Shown piece after piece: positions 18,334-28,309 of a stretch of 54,493 nt of DNA. A model generated the notes under the pieces. The model was not told the origin of the DNA and ran no database searches. It saw only the letters and a list, made by a program, of their open reading frames with translations. The DNA comes from Bisbaumannia pacifica. GTDB taxonomy: Bacteria; Pseudomonadota; Gammaproteobacteria; Pseudomonadales; Halomonadaceae. The DNA is taken from positions 1-54,493 of the forward strand of contig NZ_BJUK01000025.1 in the NCBI RefSeq assembly GCF_007989625.1, written 5' to 3'. Every line of letters starts with the position of its first letter. Within the stretch, counting starts at the first letter, position 1. Both the position numbers and the translations under genes were made by a program.

Positions 18334-19431
18334 ATGGCGCAGATTACCCTCAACGCCCTGGCCCATACCTACAGTCCCGATCCCGCTGGGCCCAAGGACT
18401 ACGCCATTCGCCAGATGAGCCATGTATGGCAGCAGGGCGGCGCTTATGCCCTGCTAGGGCCCTCCGGCTGCGGCAAGTCGACCCTGCTCAATATCATCTC
18501 GGGCCTGCTGGAGCCGTCGGACGGCGAGGTGATCTTCGATGATCGCATCGTCAATGCGCTGCCCCCGGAGGAGCGCAATATCGCTCAGGTTTTCCAGTTT
18601 CCGGTGATCTACGACACCATGACGGTATTCGACAACCTGGCCTTCCCGTTGCGCAATATCAAGACGCCGGAGGCACAGATCAAGGGCAAGGTGGAGGAGG
18701 TGGCCGATATCCTCGACCTGACCCCGCTGCTGTCGCGCAAGGCCAAGAACCTGACCGCCGACGAGAAGCAGAAGGTCTCCATGGGGCGCGGACTGGTGCG
18801 CGATGACGTCTCCGCCATTCTCTTCGACGAGCCACTGACGGTGATCGATCCCCAGCTCAAGTGGAAGCTGCGCCGCAAGCTCAAGGAGATCCATCAGCGC
18901 TTCAATATCACCATGATCTACGTCACCCACGATCAGCTGGAGGCGTCCACCTTCGCCGACAAGATCGCGGTGATGTACGAGGGGCAGGTGGTGCAGTTCG
19001 GCACGCCCCGGGAGCTCTTCGAGACCCCGGCGCATACCTTCGTAGGCTATTTCATCGGCAGTCCCGGCATGAACTTTCTGGAGGTCACGTTGACGCCCCA
19101 GGGGCTCGCCTTCGGGACCCTGCCCATCCCGGTGGCGCCGGCCCTGCTGGAGGCGGCGCGCCACAGTGGTTCGAGCAATATCAAGCTGGGCATTCGTCCC
19201 GAATTCATCGAGGTGAGTGAGGCTCCCGGCGACGAGACCCTGGCGGTCGAGGTGGAGGACGTTCAGGACCTGGGAACCTACGCCATCCTCTCCTTTCGGA
19301 TCGGCAGCGCCGCCTTCAAGGCACGCCTCGACGAGGGTGTCTCGCCGCAGGGCCCGCGGGCCCATGTGCGACTGCCGGCGGAAGCCACGCATCTCTATAT
19401 CGATGAATACCGGGTGGAGGTGACCCAATGA
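18334..19431 (+). CDS. glpT: Glycerol ABC importer, ATPase subunit 2 (GlpT-type)
   Basis: A 365-residue ATPase with a canonical Walker A (GPSGCGKST, 42-50), Walker B (D165, E166) and H-loop histidine (H199 in YVTHD). The signature is degenerate: LTADEKQ (140-146) replaces LSGGQ, and the D-loop reads TVID rather than SNLD. The start follows the glpS stop by one base with GGAGG upstream, and the stop overlaps the glpP start (ATGA). A frame opening at 18109 inside glpS is spurious. The name is the rhizobial one. It is not the E. coli glycerol-3-phosphate antiporter GlpT. Confidence 0.9.
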   Translation: MAQITLNALAHTYSPDPAGPKDYAIRQMSHVWQQGGAYALLGPSGCGKSTLLNIISGLLEPSDGEVIFDDRIVNALPPEERNIAQVFQFPVIYDTMTVFDNLAFPLRNIKTPEAQIKGKVEEVADILDLTPLLSRKAKNLTADEKQKVSMGRGLVRDDVSAILFDEPLTVIDPQLKWKLRRKLKEIHQRFNITMIYVTHDQLEASTFADKIAVMYEGQVVQFGTPRELFETPAHTFVGYFIGSPGMNFLEVTLTPQGLAFGTLPIPVAPALLEAARHSGSSNIKLGIRPEFIEVSEAPGDETLAVEVEDVQDLGTYAILSFRIGSAAFKARLDEGVSPQGPRAHVRLPAEATHLYIDEYRVEVTQ

Positions 19432-20297
19432 ACAAGGTACAGAGCAACAAGGCTTGGTTCCTGGTCTTGCCCATGCTGCTGCTGGTGGCCTTCTCCGCCA
19501 TCATCCCCCTGATGACCGTGGTCAACTACTCGGTACAGGACGTCTTCGATCCCAATACCCGTTTCTTTACCGGGACCGAGTGGTTCGTGGCGATGCTCAA
19601 TGACCCGGCGCTGCAGGGCGCCCTGCTGCGGCAATTCGCCTTCTCCTTCACCATCCTGGCGATCCAGATTCCCCTGGGCATCGGTATCGCCCTGCTGATG
19701 CCCAAGCAGGGCTGGCGGGCCTCCCTGGTACTGATCCTGGTGACCCTGCCGCTGCTGATTCCCTGGAACGTGGTGGGCAGCATCTGGCAGATCTTCACCC
19801 GCGGCGATATCGGCCTGATGGGCTGGGGGCTGCGCGAACTGGGCTACGGCTACAACATCACCCGCAATCCGTTGGATGCCTGGGCCACCATTATCCTGAT
19901 GGATGTCTGGCACTGGACGCCGCTGATCGCGCTGCTCTGCTACAGCGGGTTGCGCTCGATTCCCGAGGCCTACTATCAGGCGGCGCGTATCGACCGTGCC
20001 TCGCGCTGGGCGGTGTTTCGCTATATCCAGTTGCCCAAGCTGACCAATGTGCTGGTGATCGGCGTGCTGCTGCGTTTCATGCACTCATTCATGATCTATG
20101 CCGAGCCCTTCGTGCTGACCGGCGGCGGGCCGGGTAGTTCCACCACCTTCCTCAGCCAGTCCCTGGCGATCATGGCCATCGCCCAATTCGATGTCGGGCC
20201 GTCGGCCGCTTTCTCGCTGATCTACTTCCTGATCATCCTGCTGGTCTGCTGGGTGTTCTATACCGCCATCATGAACCTGCAAAAAGACAAGAGCTGA
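19428..20297 (+). CDS. glpP: Glycerol ABC importer, permease subunit GlpP
   Basis: A 289-residue inner membrane permease of the MalF/UgpA type with six predicted transmembrane helices. The EAA coupling loop is near residues 182-207 (IPEAYYQAARIDRASRWAVF...), which docks onto the ATPases. The start overlaps the glpT stop by four bases, implying translational coupling. It pairs with GlpQ to form the channel. Confidence 0.92.
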   Translation: MNKVQSNKAWFLVLPMLLLVAFSAIIPLMTVVNYSVQDVFDPNTRFFTGTEWFVAMLNDPALQGALLRQFAFSFTILAIQIPLGIGIALLMPKQGWRASLVLILVTLPLLIPWNVVGSIWQIFTRGDIGLMGWGLRELGYGYNITRNPLDAWATIILMDVWHWTPLIALLCYSGLRSIPEAYYQAARIDRASRWAVFRYIQLPKLTNVLVIGVLLRFMHSFMIYAEPFVLTGGGPGSSTTFLSQSLAIMAIAQFDVGPSAAFSLIYFLIILLVCWVFYTAIMNLQKDKS

Positions 20298-20309
20298 CCG
20301 GGGGCCACC

Positions 20310-21227
<918 letters not shown>

Positions 21228-21238
21228 GGAGTCATGTC

Positions 21239-21511
21239 ATGTCCTGGATGGTCTGGACCCTACCCACGGCGGTGTTCTTTTCCACCATCGCCGCCATGCT
21301 GGCCGGCATGACGGCCTGGGAAGTGATCTCGCCCTCGGTGGAGCGCAAGGGCTTCCTGCCCATTGTCACCACCCGCGGCGACCGCCTCTTCATTGGCCTG
21401 CTGTCCGCCGCCTATATCCATCTGGCGGTGATCGGTTTCACCTCCCTGAGCATCTGGCTCGCCCTGGCCGTCTCCGTGGTCTGGCTGCTGATCCTGATGC
21501 GCTGGGGCTAG
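21239..21511 (+). CDS. glpU: DUF2160 small membrane protein (GlpU-like)
   Basis: 90 residues with three hydrophobic segments (about 4-25, 49-68, 70-88) and the DUF2160 pattern GMTAWEVISPSVERKGFLPIVTTRGDRLFIGLL. The ATG at 21239 has GAGGAG upstream. A longer frame starting inside glpQ is spurious. Genes of this type sit with glycerol ABC importers, between the permease and the binding protein. Their role is unknown. An accessory subunit of the transporter is a reasonable guess. Confidence 0.85.
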   Translation: MSWMVWTLPTAVFFSTIAAMLAGMTAWEVISPSVERKGFLPIVTTRGDRLFIGLLSAAYIHLAVIGFTSLSIWLALAVSVVWLLILMRWG

Positions 21512-21608
21512 TCGAGGAGAAGAGCAGTACGTAAGCGCAGTAATGCCCGCGGCAGGGACGCCGCTACCCCCCAACCAGGATGGTTTCCTTAAGCGAAATG
21601 AGGTCGAT

Positions 21609-23351
<1,743 letters not shown>

Positions 23352-23370
23352 GCCTCGGTTGCCTGCGCCA

Positions 23371-23398
23371 CGAGGCCCCGGGCATGCCCGGGGCCTCG
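23371..23398. terminator. Bidirectional terminator between glpV and the DUF6314 gene
   Basis: Perfect 28-base GC-rich palindrome centred at 23384/23385, 19 bases past glpV and 6 bases past the convergent minus-strand gene. T-tracts are weak (GTTGTATT on plus), but the shared position argues for a terminator serving both. Confidence 0.75.
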
Positions 23399-23404
23399 TT
23401 GTAT

Positions 23405-23872
23405 TCAGCGCCGGTAGCGATAGCTCAGGGACTCGTCCTTGCGCGGGCCCTGAATGGTCCAGCTCAGGTCGAAGCCCTCGTCCACCAGGTTCAGCCGGGC
23501 CCGGTAGCGATCCTCGCCGCACAGGTGTGCCTCGGCGCTGATCAGGGACGCCGAGTCTGCGGCCACCAGGTCGAAGAGCCATACCGCCTGGTCGGCGCCG
23601 CGGCGCTCATGGAAGAGGGCGATGCGCGCCTCGCCCAGCTCCCAGCGGTAGCAGTTACTGAAGGGCACCGGCGTCGCCCGCCCCTCGAGCAGGAAGGTGC
23701 CGCTCTCGAAGAAGCGGATCGTCTTGCCTCGTGCCTCTGTGCTCGCCTCGACGCGTACGTCCCCCCTGGCGTGGCCCGCCCAGCCGCTGCGTGACGCGGG
23801 ACCCGGGCGTGAGACGAAAGCGAGGCGGCGGATGCTGGTCAGGCGCTCGGTGAGGCGTATAATCGCGGTCAA
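23405..23872 (-). CDS. DUF6314-family protein
   Basis: 155 residues. The C-terminal half carries what I recognise as the DUF6314 pattern: AHLCGEDRYRARL, a W-x-I, then GPRKD and S-x-Y-R-R at the end. Earlier are RFFESGTFLL and ALFHERRG. It is soluble, with no signal or transmembrane segment. The start is probably the TTG at 23872 with AAGGA eight bases upstream. The biochemical role of the family is unknown to me. It is divergent from the DMT transporter with only 24 bases between the starts, so their promoters must overlap the coding ends. Confidence 0.65.
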   Translation of the reverse strand: MTAIIRLTERLTSIRRLAFVSRPGPASRSGWAGHARGDVRVEASTEARGKTIRFFESGTFLLEGRATPVPFSNCYRWELGEARIALFHERRGADQAVWLFDLVAADSASLISAEAHLCGEDRYRARLNLVDEGFDLSWTIQGPRKDESLSYRYRR

Positions 23873-23896
23873 CTTTGTTTTCCTTAGGGGTTTACC

Positions 23897-24769
23897 ATGG
23901 GCTATCTGATCGGAGTCACCGGCCTCTGGGCCTTCTCCTTTTCGTTGATCGGCGTCTACCTGTCCGGTCAGGTGGACAGCTACTTCGCGGTGCTGGTGCG
24001 TATCGTCCTGGCGACCCTGCTGTTCCTGCCTTTCCTGAGGCCGCGCCGGTTGCCGGGAGGTCAGAAGCTGGCGCTGATGGGGATCGGTGCTATCCAGCTG
24101 GGGCTGATGTATATCTTCTTCTACCAGTCCTTCCTGCTATTGTCGGTGCCGGAGGTGCTGCTCTTCACCATCTTCACGCCGCTCTACGTGACCCTGCTCG
24201 ACGATGCCCTGGCCCGGCGCTTCTCGCCATTCTACCTGGTCACCGCGGCCATCGCCGTCCTGGGGGCGGCGGTGATCCGCTATGACGGCGTGGACGGCGG
24301 CTTCTGGCTGGGGTTCCTGGTGGTGCAGGGCGCCAACCTGTGCTTCGCCTTCGGCCAGGTGGCCTACCGTCATCTGGCGCCGCGGCTGCCCGAGGACCTG
24401 CCCCGGCATGGCGCCTTCGGCTGGTTCTATCTGGGCGCCCTGGCGCTGGTGGTGCTCGCCTTCCTGCTGTTCGGCAATGTCGAGCGGCTGCCTACCACCC
24501 CCTTGCACTGGGGCGTGCTGGCCTGGCTGGGGCTGGTGGCCTCGGGGCTCGGCTACTTCCTGTGGAACCAGGGGGCGACACGGGTGGATGCCGGCGCCCT
24601 GGCGATCATGAACAACGCCCTGGTCCCGGCGGGACTGCTGGTCAACCTGCTGATCTGGAACCGCGAGGCGGACCTGTCGCGCCTGGCCCTGGGGGGCGCC
24701 ATCATCGTGGCCTCCTTGCTGGTCAACGAATGGTGGGTGCGTCGCCGGAGCCTCGTGGTGCGGGCCTGA
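23897..24769 (+). CDS. DMT-superfamily (EamA) transporter
   Basis: 290 residues, ten predicted transmembrane helices in two EamA repeats (about 1-135 and 140-285). The second repeat contains WGVLAWLGLVASGLGYFLWNQGATRVDAGALAIMNNALVPAGLL, typical of metabolite and amino acid exporters. A consensus minus-10 TATAAT lies at 23858-23863 inside the start of the divergent gene, with no clear minus-35. The substrate cannot be inferred. Confidence 0.88.
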   Translation: MGYLIGVTGLWAFSFSLIGVYLSGQVDSYFAVLVRIVLATLLFLPFLRPRRLPGGQKLALMGIGAIQLGLMYIFFYQSFLLLSVPEVLLFTIFTPLYVTLLDDALARRFSPFYLVTAAIAVLGAAVIRYDGVDGGFWLGFLVVQGANLCFAFGQVAYRHLAPRLPEDLPRHGAFGWFYLGALALVVLAFLLFGNVERLPTTPLHWGVLAWLGLVASGLGYFLWNQGATRVDAGALAIMNNALVPAGLLVNLLIWNREADLSRLALGGAIIVASLLVNEWWVRRRSLVVRA

Positions 24770-24842
24770 ATCACCAAGCCAAGTTTGCTCGGGGTCTGTC
24801 GGGACCGCATAATGAGCGGCCTCGAAGGGAGACGCCGAGCCT

Positions 24843-25724
24843 ATGACAGCCTTCAAGACCATCGGCCTGATCGGCCGCCTGGGCAGCGCCAAGGTCGTGG
24901 AGACCCTCAAGCGCCTGATCCGCTTTCTCCATGAGGGCGGCTACCATGTGATCCTCGAGGATCGCACCGCCACCGTGCTACTCGAGCATGGCCAGCAGGA
25001 GGCCAGCCGCAGCCTGCTGGGCGAGATCTGCGACCTGGTGATCGTGGTGGGGGGTGACGGCAGCCTGCTCGGGGCGGCCCGCGCCTTCTGCCGCAGCGGT
25101 ACGCCGGTGCTGGGGGTCAATCGCGGGCGCCTGGGCTTTCTCACCGATATCTCCCCTGACGACCTGGAGGAGAAGGTCGGCCAGGTGCTGGGCGGTGACT
25201 ACGCGATCGAGGAGCGCTTCCTGCTCGACGCCGAGGTCTATCGCAACGACACCCCGGTGGGTGGCGCCGATGCCCTCAACGACGTGGTGGTGCATCCCGG
25301 CAAGGCGGTGCGCATGATCGAGTTCGAGCTGTTTATCGACGACCAGTTCGTCTACAGCCAGCGCAGCGATGGGCTGATCATCGCCACCCCCACCGGCTCT
25401 ACCGCCTATGCCCTCTCCGGGGGCGGGCCCATCGTCCATCCGCGCATCGACGCCATCACCCTGGTGCCGATGTTCCCGCACACTCTCTCTAGTCGCCCCA
25501 TCGTCATCGATGCCGCCTCGGAGATTCGCATTCATATCGGCGAAACCAACGAGGCCTACCCCCATGTCAGCTGCGACGGCCAGACTCGAGTGGTCTCAAA
25601 GCCCGACGACGTCCTCTACGTGCGCCGCAAGCCCCAGCGGCTGAAGCTGGTGCATCCGCCGGGCCATAATTTCTACGAGGTGTGCCGCAGCAAGCTCGGC
25701 TGGGGCAGCCGTCTGGGGAGCTGA
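24843..25724 (+). CDS. nadK: NAD kinase
   Basis: A 293-residue cytoplasmic kinase that makes NADP from NAD and ATP. The GGDG motif is at residues 70-73 (VVVGGDGSLL), followed by NRGRLGFLTDI, LNDVVVH and RSDGLIIATPTGSTAYALSGGGPI, all characteristic. Length fits gammaproteobacterial NadK. It is followed after one base by the metallophosphoesterase gene, so the two are probably co-transcribed. Confidence 0.97.
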   Translation: MTAFKTIGLIGRLGSAKVVETLKRLIRFLHEGGYHVILEDRTATVLLEHGQQEASRSLLGEICDLVIVVGGDGSLLGAARAFCRSGTPVLGVNRGRLGFLTDISPDDLEEKVGQVLGGDYAIEERFLLDAEVYRNDTPVGGADALNDVVVHPGKAVRMIEFELFIDDQFVYSQRSDGLIIATPTGSTAYALSGGGPIVHPRIDAITLVPMFPHTLSSRPIVIDAASEIRIHIGETNEAYPHVSCDGQTRVVSKPDDVLYVRRKPQRLKLVHPPGHNFYEVCRSKLGWGSRLGS

Positions 25725-25725
25725 C

Positions 25726-26715
25726 ATGAATCGCGTCGAAGGCTATGACCTGATCGGTGATGTGCACGGCTGTGGCGCCACCCTGGGGGCCCTGCTCGAG
25801 AAGCTGGGCTACCACCAGCGCGGCGGCGTCTACCGTCATCCCCGGCGCAGGGTGATCTTCCTGGGTGACCTGATCGATCGGGGACCGCGTATTCGCCTGG
25901 CGGTGCGCATCGCCCGTCGCATGGTGGAGGAGGGCGAGGCGCTGATCGTGATGGGCAATCACGAATACAACGCTCTGGCCTACTGCCACCCCGGCGCCGA
26001 GGGGCAGGGCTGGCTGCGGCCTCATAGCCCCCGCCATAACCGCATCATCAAGGAGACCCTGGAGCAGTACCACGATCACCCGGCGGAGTGGGACGATACC
26101 CTGGCCTGGTTTATGCAGATCCCGCTGGTGCTGGAGCTCGAGGGGCTGCGGGTGGTGCATGCCTGCTGGGATCATGCCCTGGTGGCGGCGCTCCGGGCGC
26201 GGCTGCCCGAGGCGCGCATGGACGATGCCTTCCTGCGCGAGTCGGTGCACCCCGGCAGCGAGGCCTTTCGCATCCTCGATCGCCTGACCCGAGGCAGTCA
26301 CCTGCGCCTGCCGGAAAACGTGCGCATCCACTCCGGGGACGGCTTTACCCGCCAGAGCTTCCGCACCCACTTCTGGGCCCGCCACCCGCGCACCTACGGA
26401 GACGTGGTCTTCCAGCCCGACAACCTGCCCGGTGATCTGGAGTGGCGGCCCCTGAATCACAGCGAGCGGGCCAGCCTCAGCTATTACGGGCCCGAGGAGC
26501 CGCCGCTGTTTATCGGTCACTATTGGTGCGAGGGTATTCCGGCCCTGCCGGTCCCGAACATCGCCTGCCTCGACTACAGCGCGGTCAAGTTCGGTCGCCT
26601 GGTGGCCTACCGCTGGAGCGGCGAGGCACGCCTCAATGCCGACCGCTTCGTCTGGGTGGAGGTGCCCCGGGATGAGCAGGCCCGGCCGCGCCCCTGGGAG
26701 ATCGATTGCGATTGA
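25726..26715 (+). CDS. Calcineurin-like metallophosphoesterase
   Basis: 329 residues with the metal-binding motifs of the PPP/ApaH group: DLIGDVHGC near the start, FLGDLIDRGP about 50 residues on, and VMGNHEYN about 35 residues later. Histidines in RVVHACWDHA and in FIGHYWCEG complete the site. It could be a protein phosphatase or a nucleotide hydrolase, and sequence alone does not decide. Its ATG follows the nadK stop by one base with GGGGAG upstream, and the terminator 26809-26842 ends the unit. Confidence 0.85.
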   Translation: MNRVEGYDLIGDVHGCGATLGALLEKLGYHQRGGVYRHPRRRVIFLGDLIDRGPRIRLAVRIARRMVEEGEALIVMGNHEYNALAYCHPGAEGQGWLRPHSPRHNRIIKETLEQYHDHPAEWDDTLAWFMQIPLVLELEGLRVVHACWDHALVAALRARLPEARMDDAFLRESVHPGSEAFRILDRLTRGSHLRLPENVRIHSGDGFTRQSFRTHFWARHPRTYGDVVFQPDNLPGDLEWRPLNHSERASLSYYGPEEPPLFIGHYWCEGIPALPVPNIACLDYSAVKFGRLVAYRWSGEARLNADRFVWVEVPRDEQARPRPWEIDCD

Positions 26716-26808
26716 TACAAAGAATTACAAAATTCCCGGGAACGGCGCCGAACCAAGTCACCATCCGGCCATCTCAATAGGTGTTCCCTTGAATGATCCC
26801 TTGCTCTT

Positions 26809-26842
26809 GTCCGGCGGCCCCCTCCGCCGGACTTTTTCTTTT
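26809..26842 (+). terminator. Rho-independent terminator of the nadK unit
   Basis: Perfect 9-bp stem GTCCGGCGG/CCGCCGGAC with loop CCCCCT followed by TTTTTCTTTT. It is 94 bases past the metallophosphoesterase stop, a long 3' end that might release a small RNA. Confidence 0.9.
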
Positions 26843-26869
26843 GCGATTGTCAAATTTGCGATTGTCAAA
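26840..26869 (+). repeat. Two perfect tandem 15-bp repeats
   Basis: TTTGCGATTGTCAAA at 26840-26854 and again at 26855-26869, head to tail. The core TTGCGATTG also occurs at 26706-26714. On the minus strand each unit contains TTGACA. Confidence 0.9.
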
Positions 26870-26962
26870 AATGGCCGCGGCGGCCCGCTGATCCCGGTTC
26901 CAGCCGAGGCTACTCCATTAGTTTCTTAGGCCCGGCTATGGCATCACCGTTTGAATTGCTTA

Positions 26963-27074
26963 GGGGCGCTGGGGGCAGGCCGGAGCAAAGCGTCTTTTTC
27001 AGGGACGAAAAAGTCGAGCGTCCATGGACGGATTCACAGCGTCTTTGCGTAGTGCCTGCCCCCAGGGTAGCCCC
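26963..27074. repeat. Multi-stem palindromic element (REP-like or structured RNA)
   Basis: Nested complementary arms: GGGGC 26963-26967 with GCCCC 27070-27074, CTGGGGGCAGGC 26969-26980 with GCCTGCCCCCAG 27054-27065 (12 perfect pairs), and GCAAAG 26985-26990 with CTTTGC 27043-27048. Inside these are the hairpin CTTTTTC/GAAAAAG (26994-27013) and the palindrome CGTCCATGGACG (27019-27030). Together they fold into a closed three-way structure on either strand. No coding potential was seen. Confidence 0.7.
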
Positions 27075-27192
27075 GGGCCCCAGCATAGGAAGACGCCGGC
27101 CGGGATGGCCTGGTGGTCGCGGCGGCCTGCTTACCGACGCTGGCAACGCCGATGGTAAACTAGCCGGGAACCCTTCGAGGACCGCATGCCCC

Positions 27193-28041
27193 ATGTACAA
27201 GGTGTTGACCCTGCCCCGCGATGTGGATACCCGCCCGCTGCGTCAAGCCCTCTGGGCCCACCGCATCGGCCACCGCTTCACCGAGGACGAGGAGGGCTAC
27301 ACCCTGTGGCTGGCCGATCCCGACCAGTATCAGCAGCTGCTGCAACTCGTCGAGCGCTGGCGGCGCGGCGAGCCGCTGATGCCCCAGGGACGTGCCCCGC
27401 GCGCCGCGACCCAAGCCCCGGCCTGGTCGATGCCTTTCCGCCTGGCACCGGTCACCGCCAGCCTGCTGGCCGCCTGTGTGGCGGTCTTCGGGTTGATGGC
27501 GCTATTCGGCGATCTGGTCATCGCCTGGCTTGCCATCGTGCCCCTGGCGGTGGCCCGGGGCAGCCTGGTGGTGGGCGACATGAGCGATGTCCTCCTCGGC
27601 CAGCCCTGGCGGCTGTTTACCCCGGCGCTGCTGCACTTCGGCTGGATGCACCTGATCTTCAATATGCTCTGGCTCTGGTACTTCGGCCGCCAGATCGAGG
27701 CGTTGCGGGGTCGGGGGCGCATGCTGCTGATCGTGCTGTTGAGCGGGGTGGGCGGCAACCTGGCCCAGTACGCCACCGGCACGGTGCTCTTCGGCGGCAT
27801 GTCCGGGGTCGACTTCGCCCTGCTCGGCTATGTGTGGCTGATGTCGCGGCGCGCCCCCGGCAGCGGCTTCTTCGTGCCCCAGATGCTGGTGGTCTTTATG
27901 CTCGGCTGGATGGTCTTCACCATGACCGACATGGCCGCGGCGGTGGGTTTCGGCAACGTGGCCAACGAGGCCCATCTCGGCGGCCTGGTCGTGGGCCTGA
28001 TCCTGGGCTGGTATGATTCGGCCCGGGCCCGCCAATCCTGA
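27193..28041 (+). CDS. GlpG-like rhomboid intramembrane protease
   Basis: 282 residues. Residues 1-70 resemble the cytosolic N-terminal domain of GlpG (VLTLPRDVDTRPLRQALWAHRIGHRF). Transmembrane helices follow from about 83. The catalytic serine is S204 in GGMSGVDFALLG and the histidine is H261 in ANEAHLGGL. The HxxxN motif in helix 2 is H153-N157 (HLIFN). The complete dyad suggests an active protease. The start at 27193 has GAGGA upstream at a rather long spacing. Its substrates are not predictable. It is followed closely by the DUF1315 gene (10 bases). Confidence 0.9.
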   Translation: MYKVLTLPRDVDTRPLRQALWAHRIGHRFTEDEEGYTLWLADPDQYQQLLQLVERWRRGEPLMPQGRAPRAATQAPAWSMPFRLAPVTASLLAACVAVFGLMALFGDLVIAWLAIVPLAVARGSLVVGDMSDVLLGQPWRLFTPALLHFGWMHLIFNMLWLWYFGRQIEALRGRGRMLLIVLLSGVGGNLAQYATGTVLFGGMSGVDFALLGYVWLMSRRAPGSGFFVPQMLVVFMLGWMVFTMTDMAAAVGFGNVANEAHLGGLVVGLILGWYDSARARQS

Positions 28042-28051
28042 GGAAGTGACC

Positions 28052-28309
28052 ATGAGCGAGATGACCTTCGAAAAGATGATTCGCCAGATGACACCGGCGA
28101 TCTATGCCAGCCTCAAGCAGGCGGTGGAGCTGCGCAAGTGGCCCGATGGGCGCCGCCTCAGCGAGGCGCAACTGGAGCTCTGCCTGGAAGCGGTGCTCAA
28201 GTACGAGGTGGAGCACGAGGTGCCGGAAGCGTCACGGGTCGGTTACCTGGAGCGCGCCGGTTGCGCCTCCCAACAGGACGGCGAGGATGAGATCAAGTGG
28301 GTGAACTGA
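28052..28309 (+). CDS. DUF1315 (YeaC-like) small protein
   Basis: 85 residues matching the YeaC/DUF1315 family: MTFEKMIRQMTPAIYASLKQAVELRKWPDGRRLS and QLELCLEAVLKYEVEHEVPE. It is soluble and helical, with unknown function. The ATG at 28052 has GAGGAAG upstream. Its last 13 bases overlap the start of the next gene, implying coupled translation. Confidence 0.9.
   Translation: MSEMTFEKMIRQMTPAIYASLKQAVELRKWPDGRRLSEAQLELCLEAVLKYEVEHEVPEASRVGYLERAGCASQQDGEDEIKWVN

Larger units (their letters stand above)
26716..27192. other. Long non-coding region with repeats and hairpins
   Basis: 477 bases without a supportable gene. It holds, in order, a third partial copy of the TTGCGATTG motif (26706-26714, just at the end of the upstream gene), a terminator (26809-26842), two tandem 15-mers (26840-26869) and the multi-stem element (26963-27074). 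A frame running into the rhomboid gene from 26938 is spurious. Confidence 0.7.

Noticed and set aside
23858-23863. Full sigma-70 promoter for the DMT gene
   Set aside because: TATAAT is perfect but no minus-35 lies at 16-18 bases, so only the minus-10 is mentioned.
26938-27192. N-terminal extension of the rhomboid protein of about 85 residues
   Set aside because: It would be translated from the palindromic element, is Gly/Arg/Pro-rich and not family-like. The ATG at 27193 fits the GlpG N-terminal domain.
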